64,000 bases of DNA from JACKII01 sp963807085 (GTDB lineage Bacteria; Pseudomonadota; Alphaproteobacteria; Bin95): NCBI GenBank assembly GCA_963807085.1, contig CAWEBB010000017.1:1-64000 (forward strand), written 5' to 3'. Shown here in pieces: positions 54,636 through 63,013 of the stretch. Made by a program: the position numbers and the translations under genes. Below the pieces are notes generated by a model that had not been told where the DNA came from, searched no databases, and worked only from the letters and a program-made list of their open reading frames with translations. Position 1 is the stretch's first letter, and each line of letters begins with the position of its first letter.

Positions 54636-55514
54636 ATGCCGAAATTCAACCGCACCGTTGAAGACCTGGGCAATATTGTCTGCCTGGAGCACGTCAACAC
54701 CCGAGTGCCGGACCAGCAATTGGCCGTCAGCTTTTATCTGATGGGGCTGGGCTGCACCCGCGACCCTTATCTGATGGCGGGCACCACCAATATGTGGATC
54801 AACATCGGACGCCAGCAGTTCCACCTGCCGACCCATGCAGAGGCACAGGTGCTTAACGGCCATTCCGGCCTGGTGATGCCGGACCGGGCGGCACTGCTGC
54901 AGCGGCTGGAAAGCGTAAAGGATGCGCTGGCCGGGACCGAATTCGCCTATGCCGAACGCAACGACCATGTCGAAGTAACCTGCCCCTGGGGCAACAGGAT
55001 GCGGGTGTTCGAACCTGGGGAACGCTTCGGCGCCATGCAGCTGGGCATGCCATATGTAGAGGTGAATACGCCCCAACGCACCGCCGACGGCATCGCGCGG
55101 TTCTACAACGAGATCATCAATTGCACCGCCTGGGTTTCCGAAGATGCCGGCGCAGCCTGCGCCAATGTCTCGGTCGGCGACGGCCAGACCCTGATCTACC
55201 GGGAAACGGCGGATGCGATCCCGGAGTATGACGGACACCACATCGCGGTCTATCTGGCAGACTTCTCCGGGCCGTACAAAAAGCTGTTGGACCGGGACCT
55301 GATTTCCGAAGAAAGCGACCAGCACCAGTACCGCTTCCTTGACGTGATCGACCCCGACAATGGCGAGGCCCTTATTCGCATCGAGCACGAGGTGCGCTCC
55401 ATGCGCCACCCCATGTATGCCCGCCCGCTGGTCAACCGTGACCCGCGCATGACCAACCGCAACTACGTGCCGGGCTATGAAGCCATGCCCCATGCGACGC
55501 CGTTTGTGGCGTGA
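54636..55514 (+). CDS. VOC/glyoxalase-fold protein with two domains
   Basis: 292 residues; ATG 54636 follows GAGGAAACCCGAGCC. Two betaalphabetabetabeta units are visible, the first opening LEHVNTRVPDQQLAVSFYLMGLG and the second MPYVEVNTPQRTADGIARFYNEII. Paired domains with HVNT-type and GHHIAVYLADF segments supply metal-binding His/Glu in extradiol dioxygenases and glyoxalases. The ending IEHEVRSMRHPMYARPLVNRDP is unusual. Set after a flavin hydroxylase-like gene and before a hydrolase, it would fit a ring-cleavage or isomerase step, but this is not proven. Confidence 0.78.
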   Translation: MPKFNRTVEDLGNIVCLEHVNTRVPDQQLAVSFYLMGLGCTRDPYLMAGTTNMWINIGRQQFHLPTHAEAQVLNGHSGLVMPDRAALLQRLESVKDALAGTEFAYAERNDHVEVTCPWGNRMRVFEPGERFGAMQLGMPYVEVNTPQRTADGIARFYNEIINCTAWVSEDAGAACANVSVGDGQTLIYRETADAIPEYDGHHIAVYLADFSGPYKKLLDRDLISEESDQHQYRFLDVIDPDNGEALIRIEHEVRSMRHPMYARPLVNRDPRMTNRNYVPGYEAMPHATPFVA

Positions 55515-55570
55515 CGGCCACAGATATTTTTCGAGCCCCGGAAGCATCAAAACAGGAGAAACACCCAGCC

Positions 55571-56260
55571 ATGACAACCTTCGTGCTCATCCACGGCGCC
55601 TATCAGGGACCGTGGATCTGGAAGACGGTGGCGGAAAATCTTCGCGCCGAGGGCCATACGGTTTACGTGCCCTGCCTCGATGGCTGTGCGGAGCGGGCGG
55701 CGAGTATTCGGCCCGGCATCACCACCGAGACCCAAGCCGAAGAGCTGGTGGAAATGCTGCGCCTGGAGGATCTAAGCGATGTCGTGCTGGTTGGCACCTC
55801 CAGCGGCGGCATGGTGCTCGCCCGGTTGGCCGAGCGGGCGCGGGAACGGGTGGCGCGCCTGGTGTTCGCCGATGCGCTCGCGCTGTTTGATGGAGAGAAG
55901 ATCCGGGACATTGTTACGTCGCCCGCAACCATCGAGGGTGACATCGCCATCGGTCCCGACCGAAACGATCTGGTGACCCGCAGTTTCAAGGACATGGAGC
56001 CGGGCCTGCGCGACTGGGCCGCCGACCGCATGACCTTGCACCCGCGCGCCGTGTTCTATCAGCCGGTCGACCTCAACAGCTTCTGGGATCAGAACTGGAA
56101 CGCGACGGTTATCTATTGCCCGCAGGCGCAGAACCCCGGCCGCCCACACCAGGAGCGCTGCGCCAAGAAGCTGAACGCGCGCTGGCGAGAGATCGACACC
56201 GGCCACTATCCCATGCTGACCGCGCCCGACGAACTTGCCCGGCTGATCGCCGAGGCCTAG
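55571..56260 (+). CDS. Alpha/beta hydrolase (EstC/salicylate-esterase-like)
   Basis: 229 residues from the ATG at 55571; a GTG start at 55511 overlapping the VOC stop is unlikely by homology. Oxyanion region VLIHGAYQGPWIWKTV near 6, nucleophile elbow GTSSGGM near 77 (Ser), FADAL, and the acid and His near the C-terminus (IDTGHYPMLTAPDELA) complete a triad. This is the small hydroxynitrile-lyase/esterase type. AGGAG lies 12 bases upstream, rather far. Third gene of the 53.4-56.2 kb set. Confidence 0.83.
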   Translation: MTTFVLIHGAYQGPWIWKTVAENLRAEGHTVYVPCLDGCAERAASIRPGITTETQAEELVEMLRLEDLSDVVLVGTSSGGMVLARLAERARERVARLVFADALALFDGEKIRDIVTSPATIEGDIAIGPDRNDLVTRSFKDMEPGLRDWAADRMTLHPRAVFYQPVDLNSFWDQNWNATVIYCPQAQNPGRPHQERCAKKLNARWREIDTGHYPMLTAPDELARLIAEA

Positions 56261-56270
56261 GCCGCATTTC

Positions 56271-56593
56271 GTGGACCTGCTCGCCACCCTCCTCGGACTA
56301 TTGCTCATTACCTATGCTGTGTTCGGGTTGGCCGGCCTTCGCCTGGCGCTCGACCGCCCGCAGGAGCGGCGGGTGGCACCGGCTCTCGGCGCGTTCAACG
56401 GTGTTTGTTCGGGCATGACCGGCTCATTGGCGGTGCTCGGCGTGATGTTCTTCAAAGCCAAAGGTCTGTCGCGAAATCAGCTGGTGCAGGCGATGGGCTC
56501 GGTTAAGTCCTCTCCCAAGCCTTGTTTCGCCGCGTGGGTTTCTGTGCGCTGCTCGCCCTCGGTAGTTATATCGCGACAAGCGTCGTCGCCTGA
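56271..56593 (+). pseudogene. Remnant of a TauE/SafE sulfite-exporter-like permease
   Basis: Only the middle and last pieces of a ~245-residue permease survive. Residues resembling DLLATLLGLLLITYAVFGLAGLRL and FNGVCSGMTGSLAVLGVMFFKAKGLSRNQLVQAMG cover TM4-TM5. Then, in another frame from about 56,520, a terminal LFRRVGFCALLALGSYIATSVVA (TM8) ends at TGA 56591-56593. The first half and a central stretch of about 130 residues are missing. The frame from 56271 stays open to 56816 but the end is not homologous to anything recognised. Deletion within the gene is the simplest explanation. Confidence 0.6.
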
Positions 56594-56643
56594 ACCGGTC
56601 CAGCCTCGTGTGCGTATCAATGGCAAACGTCCGACAAGATCTA

Positions 56644-57276
56644 ATGATGGTACGCATACTGATCATGTCTCTATCCTCGCTTTGGCTCGCCAGCTGCTCG
56701 ATGTTTGGTGTCCGTTCGTCTTACGAGGCGCCGGACTACAGCGTCGTTCAGGCGCTGAGTCCGGCAGCGGAGGTGCGTTCTTATGCGCCGCGCCTGGCAG
56801 CACAGGCGACGGTTGAAAACGCGGAGCCGGGAGAGGGCCGGAACGCCGCCTTCCGACTGCTGTTCGACTACATCTCCGGCAAAAACCGCGTGGCGGACAG
56901 CATTGCCATGACGGTGCCGGTGGAAACCAACGATGGTCAAAGCATTGCCATGACCGTGCCTGTTGAAACCGCATCGGGTGATGAAGCAGCGACCATGCGC
57001 TTTTTCCTGCCGAAGCGGTACACATTGGAAACGGCGCCACAGCCGGTTGACCCGCGGATAAAGATCGTGCCAATCCCGGCAGAAACGCTGGCTGTATTGA
57101 CGTATAGCGGCTCGACCAGCCCGGAAAAGGCGTCAGAAAAACAGCAAGCGCTGCTGGCCCTGCTGGCGGAGACCGATTGGCAGCCCTCCGGCGAAGCCTC
57201 GAGCTTGTTCTACGACCCGCCCTGGACGCTTTGGTTTTTGCGCCGGAACGAGACTGTCATCCCGGTGGCCCGCTAG
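56644..57276 (+). CDS. SOUL-family heme-binding-like lipoprotein
   Basis: 210 residues from the ATG at 56644; a GTG at 56608 is possible but would precede a poor signal. The signal runs MVRILIMSLSSLWLASC with lipobox LASC, so the mature protein is lipidated. The SOUL domain shows YSVVQALSPAAEVRSYAPRLAAQATVE, a duplicated AMTVPVET unit (twice near residues 90-115), PKRYTLETAPQPVDPRIKI and SLFYDPPWTLWFLRRNE. SOUL proteins bind heme or other hydrophobic ligands; the bacterial periplasmic versions have unclear roles. A tandem repeat of IAMTVPVET across 14 residues is visible. Confidence 0.85.
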   Translation: MMVRILIMSLSSLWLASCSMFGVRSSYEAPDYSVVQALSPAAEVRSYAPRLAAQATVENAEPGEGRNAAFRLLFDYISGKNRVADSIAMTVPVETNDGQSIAMTVPVETASGDEAATMRFFLPKRYTLETAPQPVDPRIKIVPIPAETLAVLTYSGSTSPEKASEKQQALLALLAETDWQPSGEASSLFYDPPWTLWFLRRNETVIPVAR

Positions 57277-57350
57277 AACGATGGCCGCAGGGAGGGCATG
57301 GTAATCCGAACGGAATTAGCGCGCGTATGCTCCGGTCAGAGGGCGCACCC

Positions 57351-58031
57351 ATGTCTTCGAGAAGCGCGGAAACGTTGATGATAAAAGCTGCGCCGATCAT
57401 CGTTGCAACTGCCCTGGTGCTCTGCCTCGGCAGCGCCCACGCCGCGTCCGTCCCGTTCGACGGTTCGTGGCAGGAACAGAGATTTTCGCTGTTTTCCAGC
57501 AACGACTATGTGTTCACCGGCGACGCGCTGGCGGTGCGGTCGGACGGAACGGCATCGTTGGTCTGGACGGAATTGCCCCCCACCTATTGGCAGGCCCGGG
57601 AGGCTTCTTGGCGCTGGCAGGTACAAGAGGGCGTCCCGCCGACGGATCTGACCGTCAAAGGCGGCGACGATCGCGACCTGGCGCTCTATTTCCTGTTCCT
57701 GCCGGAGCGGCTCGCCGAAAGCGTCAGGGGCCGTGACCTGACGGATCTGTTGGACGAGCCGGAGGTGCGGGTGCTGGTGTATGTCTGGGGCGGCGATCAC
57801 CCGCAAAACGCCATCCTGCCGACCCCATATCTCGGCGGGCGCGGCCGAATGATCGTGAAACAAGCGGCGGCAACCGGGTTGGCAAGCGAGGCAGTTGATC
57901 TGGCAGCCGATCATTCCGCGGCGTTTGGGGAGCCTGCGCAAAGTTTGGTCGGACTCGCCGTCTCCGCTGACAGCGACGACACCAACTCGCGCATTATCGC
58001 GCAGATTGAGAAGCTACGTCTTCTTCACTGA
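57351..58031 (+). CDS. DUF3047-family secreted protein
   Basis: 226 residues from ATG 57351 (GAGGG nearby); ATG 57378 would give a cleaner signal peptide and the same mature protein. The signal peptide ends AHA-A near residue 33. The DUF3047 core follows: WQEQRFSLFSSNDYVFTGDALAVRSDGTASLVWTELP, ASWRWQVQEGVPPTDLTVKGGDDRDLALYFLFLP near 100, VLVYVWGGDH near 152, and a C-terminal FGEPAQSLVGLAVSADSDDTNSRIIAQIEKL. Family function is unknown; a periplasmic or outer-membrane-associated carbohydrate/lipid binding role has been supposed. Convergent with the ferritin-like gene, with a hairpin terminator between. Confidence 0.82.
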   Translation: MSSRSAETLMIKAAPIIVATALVLCLGSAHAASVPFDGSWQEQRFSLFSSNDYVFTGDALAVRSDGTASLVWTELPPTYWQAREASWRWQVQEGVPPTDLTVKGGDDRDLALYFLFLPERLAESVRGRDLTDLLDEPEVRVLVYVWGGDHPQNAILPTPYLGGRGRMIVKQAAATGLASEAVDLAADHSAAFGEPAQSLVGLAVSADSDDTNSRIIAQIEKLRLLH

Positions 58032-58081
58032 CCCACAGTGACCGCGCTACCCGGCGCGTATATATATTTTCCATTTTAACA

Positions 58082-58104
58082 AAGGCCCTTAATGCCAGGG
58101 CCTT
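58082..58104 (-). terminator. Hairpin terminator between convergent genes
   Basis: An 8-bp inverted repeat AAGGCCCT / AGGGCCTT with loop TAATGCC. On the minus strand it is followed by TGTTAAAATGG, a T-containing tail, and it lies 34 bases after the ferritin-like gene stop. It may act in both directions, since the DUF3047 gene ends 50 bases away on the other side. Confidence 0.65.
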
Positions 58105-58138
58105 CGCAGACAAGATCAATATCAAGAAGAAGCAAGCA

Positions 58139-58633
58139 TTATTGGCCCGCGTGCTTATTCACGCCATTCATGGCAATCTGGTTTAACTTCTCATCCGCGG
58201 CGTATTCTTCGTCCAAATTGTTCTGGAGAAGCGGCACGCTCTCGTCATAGTTGAGCTCCTTGGCCCACTGCACAAGCGCGCCGTAACGGGCGATCTCGTA
58301 GTGCTCCACAGCCTGAGCGCCGGCGACCAAGCCGGCGGCGAGCAGGTCCGGATCGCCGCTGGCGTCGTCCATTAACTCTTCGGCCTCGTCGATCAGGCCC
58401 AGGATCGCCTGGCACTTCACGCCCTTTGGCTTCTTGTCGCCGTATTCGAACACTTTCTTCAGCCGATCGATCTGCCTTTGCGTTTCCTCTGCGTGCGAGC
58501 GGAAAGCGTCGGCGAGGTCGGAGTCGTTCACCGCGTCCGCCATCTTCGGCAATGCCTTCAGCAGCAGCTTTTTCGCATAATAGATATCCTGAAGGTGATG
58601 CAGGAACAGGTCTTCCTTAGTCTCGATAGCCAT
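58139..58633 (-). CDS. DUF892 ferritin-like protein (YciF/YciE type)
   Basis: 164 residues with GGAGA upstream of ATG 58633. The four-helix ferritin-like bundle shows the family blocks ETKEDLFLHHLQDIYYAKKLLLKALPKMA, SHAEETQRQIDRLKKVFE (Glu/His), GLIDEAEELMDDA, and AQAVEHYEIARYGALVQWAKEL (the ExxH and E of the di-metal site). Such proteins are induced by general stress in many bacteria and may bind a di-iron centre. The gene stands alone and is convergent with the DUF3047 gene. Confidence 0.9.
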   Translation of the reverse strand: MAIETKEDLFLHHLQDIYYAKKLLLKALPKMADAVNDSDLADAFRSHAEETQRQIDRLKKVFEYGDKKPKGVKCQAILGLIDEAEELMDDASGDPDLLAAGLVAGAQAVEHYEIARYGALVQWAKELNYDESVPLLQNNLDEEYAADEKLNQIAMNGVNKHAGQ

Positions 58634-58795
58634 GTGTTTATCTCCATGTTGCGATGGACTTTCAACGCCAGCACGGACGAATCGTTCCGGTGGCGCGTCC
58701 CGCTGTCGGTGATTGGCGAATGCACCTTGCCCCTTCGCTTGGCTCATGCCGTAATAGTCACAACGGAAATTCCATGAAAGAGGATACGCCACGTT

Positions 58796-60064
58796 ATGAC
58801 CCTTTCCAGCGTCTCTGACGTCGACGCGTCGAGCGGCAAACACCTGGCTGGCAAGTACGCTATCGCCGGGATCGGTGAGACCGCCTATCTGCGCGGCTCC
58901 AACCGCACCACCCGCTCCATGGCGACCGAGGCCATCTCCAAGGCAATGGCCGATGCCGGCATGCAATCCTCGGACGTGGATGGCATGTTGAGCTATTCCA
59001 GCGGCGACAGCACCTTCTCGCCATTTATCGCGGGCGACCTTGGAATCCGCCTGGATTTTTACATGGACGTGTTCGGCGGCGGTTCCAGCACGGAAGCGCT
59101 AATCGGCATCGCCATGGGCGTGATCGAAGCCGGCATGTGCACGACGGTCGCCATCTTCCGCTCCATGAACGGCTTCAGCCAGGTGCGCATAGGCGGTACC
59201 GGCGCCCGCTCGGCCGTGCCGGTGAAGGGCGACGAACTGCATTCCCGCGCCTATGGCTGGCAGGCGGCGGGTCAGATGTTCGCACCCACCTTTATGCGCC
59301 ACATGTACGACTACGGCACCACGCCGGAGCAGGTGGCCATGGTCAAGGTCACCCACTCCCAGCACGCGGCGCGCAATCCCAAGGCCTACTACAAGACGCC
59401 GGTGACGGTGGACGACGTGCTCTCCAGTCGCTTCATCGTGAAGCCGCTGCACCTGCTCGATTGCTGCGTCGAGACCGACAACGCCAATTGCATCATCGTC
59501 ACCCGCGCCGAACGCGCCCGCGACCATCGCAGCGGCCCGCAGGCGCTGATCCAGTCGATCGTCGGCCGTTGCTGTAAGCCCCGCATCGACATGCACTACC
59601 AGGCGGGTCCGATCAGCACGGTTGCCGGTCACTATGCCAAGGACATTCTCTGGCCGAACGCAGGGCTCGGGCCGGAGGATGTGGACGTGACCGGCGCCTA
59701 TGATGCCTTCACCTTCACCTCCATGCTGCAGTTGGAGGACTATGGCTTCTGCAAAAAGGGCGAAGGCGGACAGTATGTTTCGGATGGCTCCATCAGGCTC
59801 GGCGGCAAGCGGCCGAACAATACGTCCGGCGGCCACCTCTGCGAGGGTTATACCCACGGCATCAACATGGTGATCGAGAATGTCCGCCAGTTGCGCGGCG
59901 AGATCGACGACGCCTGCCCCATGGGGGCCGATGGCAAGCGCCAGCATACCCACGACCATTCGGAGAACGGCACCTGCCGGGCGGTGAAGGACGTGAACGT
60001 CTCCGCCAACCTGGGCTGGGCCATGCCGGGTACGGGCTCCGCCATGGTCATGGTCAAGGGCTAG
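58796..60064 (+). CDS. Thiolase-like protein lacking the active-site Cys (DUF35 partner type)
   Basis: 422 residues. A thiolase/SCP-x fold: GKYAIAGIGETAYLRGSNRTTRSMATEAISKAMADAGM near 20, YMDVFGGGSSTEALIGIAMGVIEAG near 85 where thiolases have the acyl-accepting Cys but Ser-Ser is present, VTGAYDAFTFTSMLQLEDYGFC near 300, and the C-terminal GGHLCEGYTHGINMVIENVRQLRGE, which supplies the His and a Cys in this subgroup. An HTHDHSENGTC stretch is unusual. Together with the DUF35-type protein encoded 493 bases downstream it fits the non-classical thiolase/OB pairs that act in acyl-CoA side-chain cleavage (e.g. aldolases of sterol degradation). The start at 58796 overlaps nothing upstream. Confidence 0.85.
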   Translation: MTLSSVSDVDASSGKHLAGKYAIAGIGETAYLRGSNRTTRSMATEAISKAMADAGMQSSDVDGMLSYSSGDSTFSPFIAGDLGIRLDFYMDVFGGGSSTEALIGIAMGVIEAGMCTTVAIFRSMNGFSQVRIGGTGARSAVPVKGDELHSRAYGWQAAGQMFAPTFMRHMYDYGTTPEQVAMVKVTHSQHAARNPKAYYKTPVTVDDVLSSRFIVKPLHLLDCCVETDNANCIIVTRAERARDHRSGPQALIQSIVGRCCKPRIDMHYQAGPISTVAGHYAKDILWPNAGLGPEDVDVTGAYDAFTFTSMLQLEDYGFCKKGEGGQYVSDGSIRLGGKRPNNTSGGHLCEGYTHGINMVIENVRQLRGEIDDACPMGADGKRQHTHDHSENGTCRAVKDVNVSANLGWAMPGTGSAMVMVKG

Positions 60065-60068
60065 GGCC

Positions 60069-60081
60069 GGGGGGGGGGGGG
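60069..60081 (+). repeat. Run of 13 guanines after the thiolase-like gene
   Basis: Thirteen consecutive G lie four bases past the stop codon of the thiolase-like gene. The tract is intergenic, so it cannot shift a coding frame, but it is a strong slippage site and could form a G-quadruplex or mark a sequence-quality problem. Nothing else is recognised in 60082-60171. Confidence 0.6.
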
Positions 60082-60171
60082 AGAGCGGGCGCACCCTATG
60101 AGCCGCCTCACACGCCACCGGACCGCCACCGAGGTAGCATAGAGCCACCATAATGCTGCGCGAGCGATGCC

Positions 60172-60495
60172 ATGGAAGTTCTGAACGTTGTCGGCGTGAT
60201 CCTGGGGATCGTTTCGTCCGCGATCAGCATCTATGTGTTCTTCATCGACCGGCCCCGCCGGCGGGCGCAGCACGCCGAGCAGGTCATGCATGCCTCACCC
60301 AAGCCTGCCCCTCCCCCGCCAACGGCAGACGAGGAAACCGCCTCCCGCGGCTTCACGCTCAGCAAAGTGGGCGCGGTCTTCTGGGGAGTGTTGGGGTTCG
60401 GTTGCCTGTCGGAAGGCATGACCTTTGGCGAACCGTTCCTGTTGGTATTGGGCGGTCTGTTTTTTTGGCTCGCCTACAAAATGTGGAAAAGCTAG
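60172..60495 (+). CDS. Hypothetical small membrane protein
   Basis: 107 residues. TM1 about residues 2-24, a positively charged and Pro-rich cytoplasmic/periplasmic stretch (RPRRRAQHAEQVMHASPKPAPPPP), then TM2 about 64-80 and TM3 about 86-103, ending in KMWKS. It sits between the thiolase-like and DUF35 genes but there is no sign of translational coupling. Family not recognised. Confidence 0.6.
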   Translation: MEVLNVVGVILGIVSSAISIYVFFIDRPRRRAQHAEQVMHASPKPAPPPPTADEETASRGFTLSKVGAVFWGVLGFGCLSEGMTFGEPFLLVLGGLFFWLAYKMWKS

Positions 60496-60557
60496 CCGTT
60501 CGGCTGGCGACAACAACCTACTAACTGCTTGCAAACCGAGCAGGAGGAAATGAAATC

Positions 60558-61085
60558 ATGGCAAATCAAATTACCGCCGATCATCTCGGCATGACGCTCA
60601 CCATCGAAGACCTGGATCACGAGAACAAAGACTTCTTCGCCTATTGCGCAAAGGGCGAATTCCGGCTCCAGAAAAACCCGAACAATGGCCTGGTGCGCTA
60701 CCCGCCGACCACCCGCTGCCCGTGGACCGGCGATGCAGAGGTCGAATGGGTGCCGGTCGAGGGCAAGGGCACGGTGTACAGCTATAACGAGGTGCATCAC
60801 GCCATCCAGCCGGCCTTCAAGGCGGTCGCCCCCTACATGCTGCTGCTGGTCGAACTGGACACCCAAAAGGGCCAGCCGAGTGAATTTGAGGGCCTTCGCG
60901 TCGCCGGCAATCTGGTCACCCCCGATGGCGAGATGGCGCCGCCGGACCTGGTGAAGAAAGTCGGTATCGGCAGCCGCATGCGCATGGTGTTCAAGAAGCT
61001 AACCGACGACATCGCCCTGCCCATGTGGACGCTCGATGAAGACGCCGACCAGCCGGAAAAGCCGTGGCGTTATCCGCAGGAGTAG
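60558..61085 (+). CDS. DUF35/OB-fold acyl-CoA-binding-type protein
   Basis: 175 residues; CAGGAGGAAATG precedes ATG 60558. The fold reads as N-terminal helices (ENKDFFAYCAKGEFRLQKN), then an OB barrel with GTVYSYNEVHHAIQPAFKAVAPYMLLLVELDTQKGQ and PPDLVKKVGIGSRMRMVFKKL. The zinc ribbon that DUF35 proteins usually carry between these parts has only one Cys (TTRCPWTGDAE), so the zinc knuckle is lost. Such proteins partner thiolase-like enzymes and shape the acyl-CoA pocket. The adjacent thiolase-like gene is the obvious partner. Confidence 0.84.
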   Translation: MANQITADHLGMTLTIEDLDHENKDFFAYCAKGEFRLQKNPNNGLVRYPPTTRCPWTGDAEVEWVPVEGKGTVYSYNEVHHAIQPAFKAVAPYMLLLVELDTQKGQPSEFEGLRVAGNLVTPDGEMAPPDLVKKVGIGSRMRMVFKKLTDDIALPMWTLDEDADQPEKPWRYPQE

Positions 61086-61117
61086 ACCGACAGGCTTTTA
61101 ATATCTATATATGTGGG

Positions 61118-62425
61118 ATGAGGCTCTCATCCCTTCTTGCTGGCTTCGCCATTGCTGTTGCTTGCAGCAATGCAATTTCAGCCACGGCATTTGCTCTTGA
61201 TCGGCTGGTCATGACCGATGCCCAGCTTGCCGATGCAATCCGGGACAGCCGAGGCGGTGACAGGATTTTGCTGGCCCCGGGCACGTATGGCCGTGTTCTG
61301 ATTTACGAGGCTGGCGTAACTGATTATCCCCAGGTGCGGGTTGGCAGTGCTTATCGGGCCGGGGCCGCTCCTAATCTTGACGACTTTGTGACTGTCACTA
61401 GCCAAGATCCCGATAACATGGCAACGATCAACAGTGCCGCTATTCGCGCCAATTACTGGCGGTTTGCTCAGTTAAATTTCTTCCCCGGACTTGGCAAGGG
61501 TATCAATTTTACAACGTTCGTCAGTACCGGTCATCACGTTGAAGTATTGCGCAGTACGTTTGATAACAACCCATCCGATGAATTATGGACCGGGCAACAG
61601 TGGTTAGACAACGCCGCCAGCGCCATTCGTATGAACGGCAGTGACAGCCGTATGGTTGACAATACCGTCCGATGGACCAATTTTGGCTTGGTTCTGCAGC
61701 AGGACGCTCATCGCTCGTCTGTTATTGGCAACACAGTGCAGCACATTGCCGGTGATGCGATGTCAAACCAGGCCAACTGCACCGAATTTATCGGAAACAA
61801 TCTGTCTGACTTCGTCATAATAAACGGCAACCACGACGACTGCTTGCAAAATTACAGCCGCGAAAAGGGCAAAGTCGGTAATGGCGAATTGACTGGAGTC
61901 CGGATCGTCGCTAACCGCTGTTACGCCTCTACCGACCCGAATGACCCTATTTACACTCGTACTGATGATCCCAAAATTGTGTTGGACGCGCCTCCCGAGA
62001 CGTCGAACCCGCAAGGCTATTCTGACTTTGACTCGGAGGCTAATGTTGACTTTGTGGTTGAAGGGAATTGGCTAACTTCTACAGCCTACCACGGTATCAG
62101 CTTCAACAAGCCGAATACCAGAGGGATGCTGGTCCGCGACAACAGGATTATCGATATCAACCCGTCAATCCCTCTGCGCGGCGGGTCTGGCTCCAGTCAA
62201 ATGTGGGTCAGAGTGACGAACGCTCCAACCAACATCGTTATCAACAATGTCACGAACAGAGTCTTCCATGGGCAAGCAGCAAACCGCACAGTTAATTACG
62301 CCGACTATAACTCTGTTTTCGTTGACTGGCGAAATAATGACTTGAGTTTGGCTGGTTCGGCTCTCTCTGGCGCCAGCCTCCCGCAACATCAGGGGGGAGC
62401 CGGAAGCAATAAACCATGCCATTAG
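61118..62425 (+). CDS. Secreted right-handed beta-helix protein
   Basis: 435 residues from the ATG at 61118; the ribosome site is weak. A signal peptide ends near residue 27 (SATAFA-LD). The body opens LADAIRDSRGGDRILLAPGTYG, like polysaccharide lyase/alginate epimerase N-termini, and continues as Asn-rich parallel beta-helix coils: VRWTNFGLVLQQDAHRSSVIGNTVQHIAGDAMSNQ, FVIINGNHDDCLQNYSREKG, VEGNWLTSTAYHGISFNKPNTRGMLVRDNRIIDIN, VINNVTNRVFHG. DHDC-like acidic residues could be catalytic. The region is noticeably AT-richer than its neighbours, which suggests transfer. A polysaccharide lyase or surface/adhesin role is possible; specific substrate is unknown. The 224 bases after it (62426-62649) hold nothing recognised. 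Confidence 0.78.
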   Translation: MRLSSLLAGFAIAVACSNAISATAFALDRLVMTDAQLADAIRDSRGGDRILLAPGTYGRVLIYEAGVTDYPQVRVGSAYRAGAAPNLDDFVTVTSQDPDNMATINSAAIRANYWRFAQLNFFPGLGKGINFTTFVSTGHHVEVLRSTFDNNPSDELWTGQQWLDNAASAIRMNGSDSRMVDNTVRWTNFGLVLQQDAHRSSVIGNTVQHIAGDAMSNQANCTEFIGNNLSDFVIINGNHDDCLQNYSREKGKVGNGELTGVRIVANRCYASTDPNDPIYTRTDDPKIVLDAPPETSNPQGYSDFDSEANVDFVVEGNWLTSTAYHGISFNKPNTRGMLVRDNRIIDINPSIPLRGGSGSSQMWVRVTNAPTNIVINNVTNRVFHGQAANRTVNYADYNSVFVDWRNNDLSLAGSALSGASLPQHQGGAGSNKPCH

Positions 62426-62649
62426 CGGTTCCTTCATGCAAATAGGCATGGCCGAGACAGCAGTGAGGCAAAATTCACCGCCGACGACCCTATTGGATGC
62501 GGCTCTCCCCCTGTTCGGCCAGGTCGCGCGCGTCAGGGTAAACGACCGCCCCGGCCGTATGGTCAGCACCGTGCCGGGTTCCGATCGGCAAAACCAACCC
62601 TCAAAAACTGCCGGAATCCTTCAGCAACCGATCAGACAGCCGAGGTGCC

Positions 62650-62973
62650 CTATCCCTTGTCGCGCTTCTCCACCACATCCTTGAAGATGGCGGCGGCGGT
62701 CATGGCGGTCGGCCAGCCACTATAAAAGGCCAGATGGGTGATGATTTCCTTGATCTCGTCCACCGACAGGCCGTTGTCCAACGCGCGGTTGAAGTGGCCT
62801 ACCATCTGGCGCTCCTTCCCCAGCGCGATCAGGGCCGAGACCACCATCAGCGAACGGTCGCGCTTGGAAAGGCCGGGGCGCTCCCAGATATCGCCGAAGA
62901 CCACGTCCTCGGTCAGTTCGATCAGCTTCGGCGCAAAGCTGCGCAAGGCGTCGCGGGGATTTTGATCAGCCAT
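62650..62973 (-). CDS. Carboxymuconolactone decarboxylase family protein
   Basis: 107 residues, ATG 62973. The gamma-CMD pattern FGDIWERPGLSKRDRSLMVVSALIALGKERQMVGHFNRALDNGLSVDEIKEIITHLAFYSGWPTA covers nearly the whole chain; the GHFN..AL..G and H.A.Y.GWP elements are classical. No CxxC is present, so it is the decarboxylase-like, not the AhpD-like, branch. A role in beta-ketoadipate-type ring degradation is possible but no pca genes are near. It follows the thioesterase gene in the same direction with a 40-base gap. Confidence 0.88.
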   Translation of the reverse strand: MADQNPRDALRSFAPKLIELTEDVVFGDIWERPGLSKRDRSLMVVSALIALGKERQMVGHFNRALDNGLSVDEIKEIITHLAFYSGWPTAMTAAAIFKDVVEKRDKG

Positions 62974-63013
62974 AATAAGTTTCCTTTCGGTTGTCGCTCG
63001 GAACCCCGGCTGT

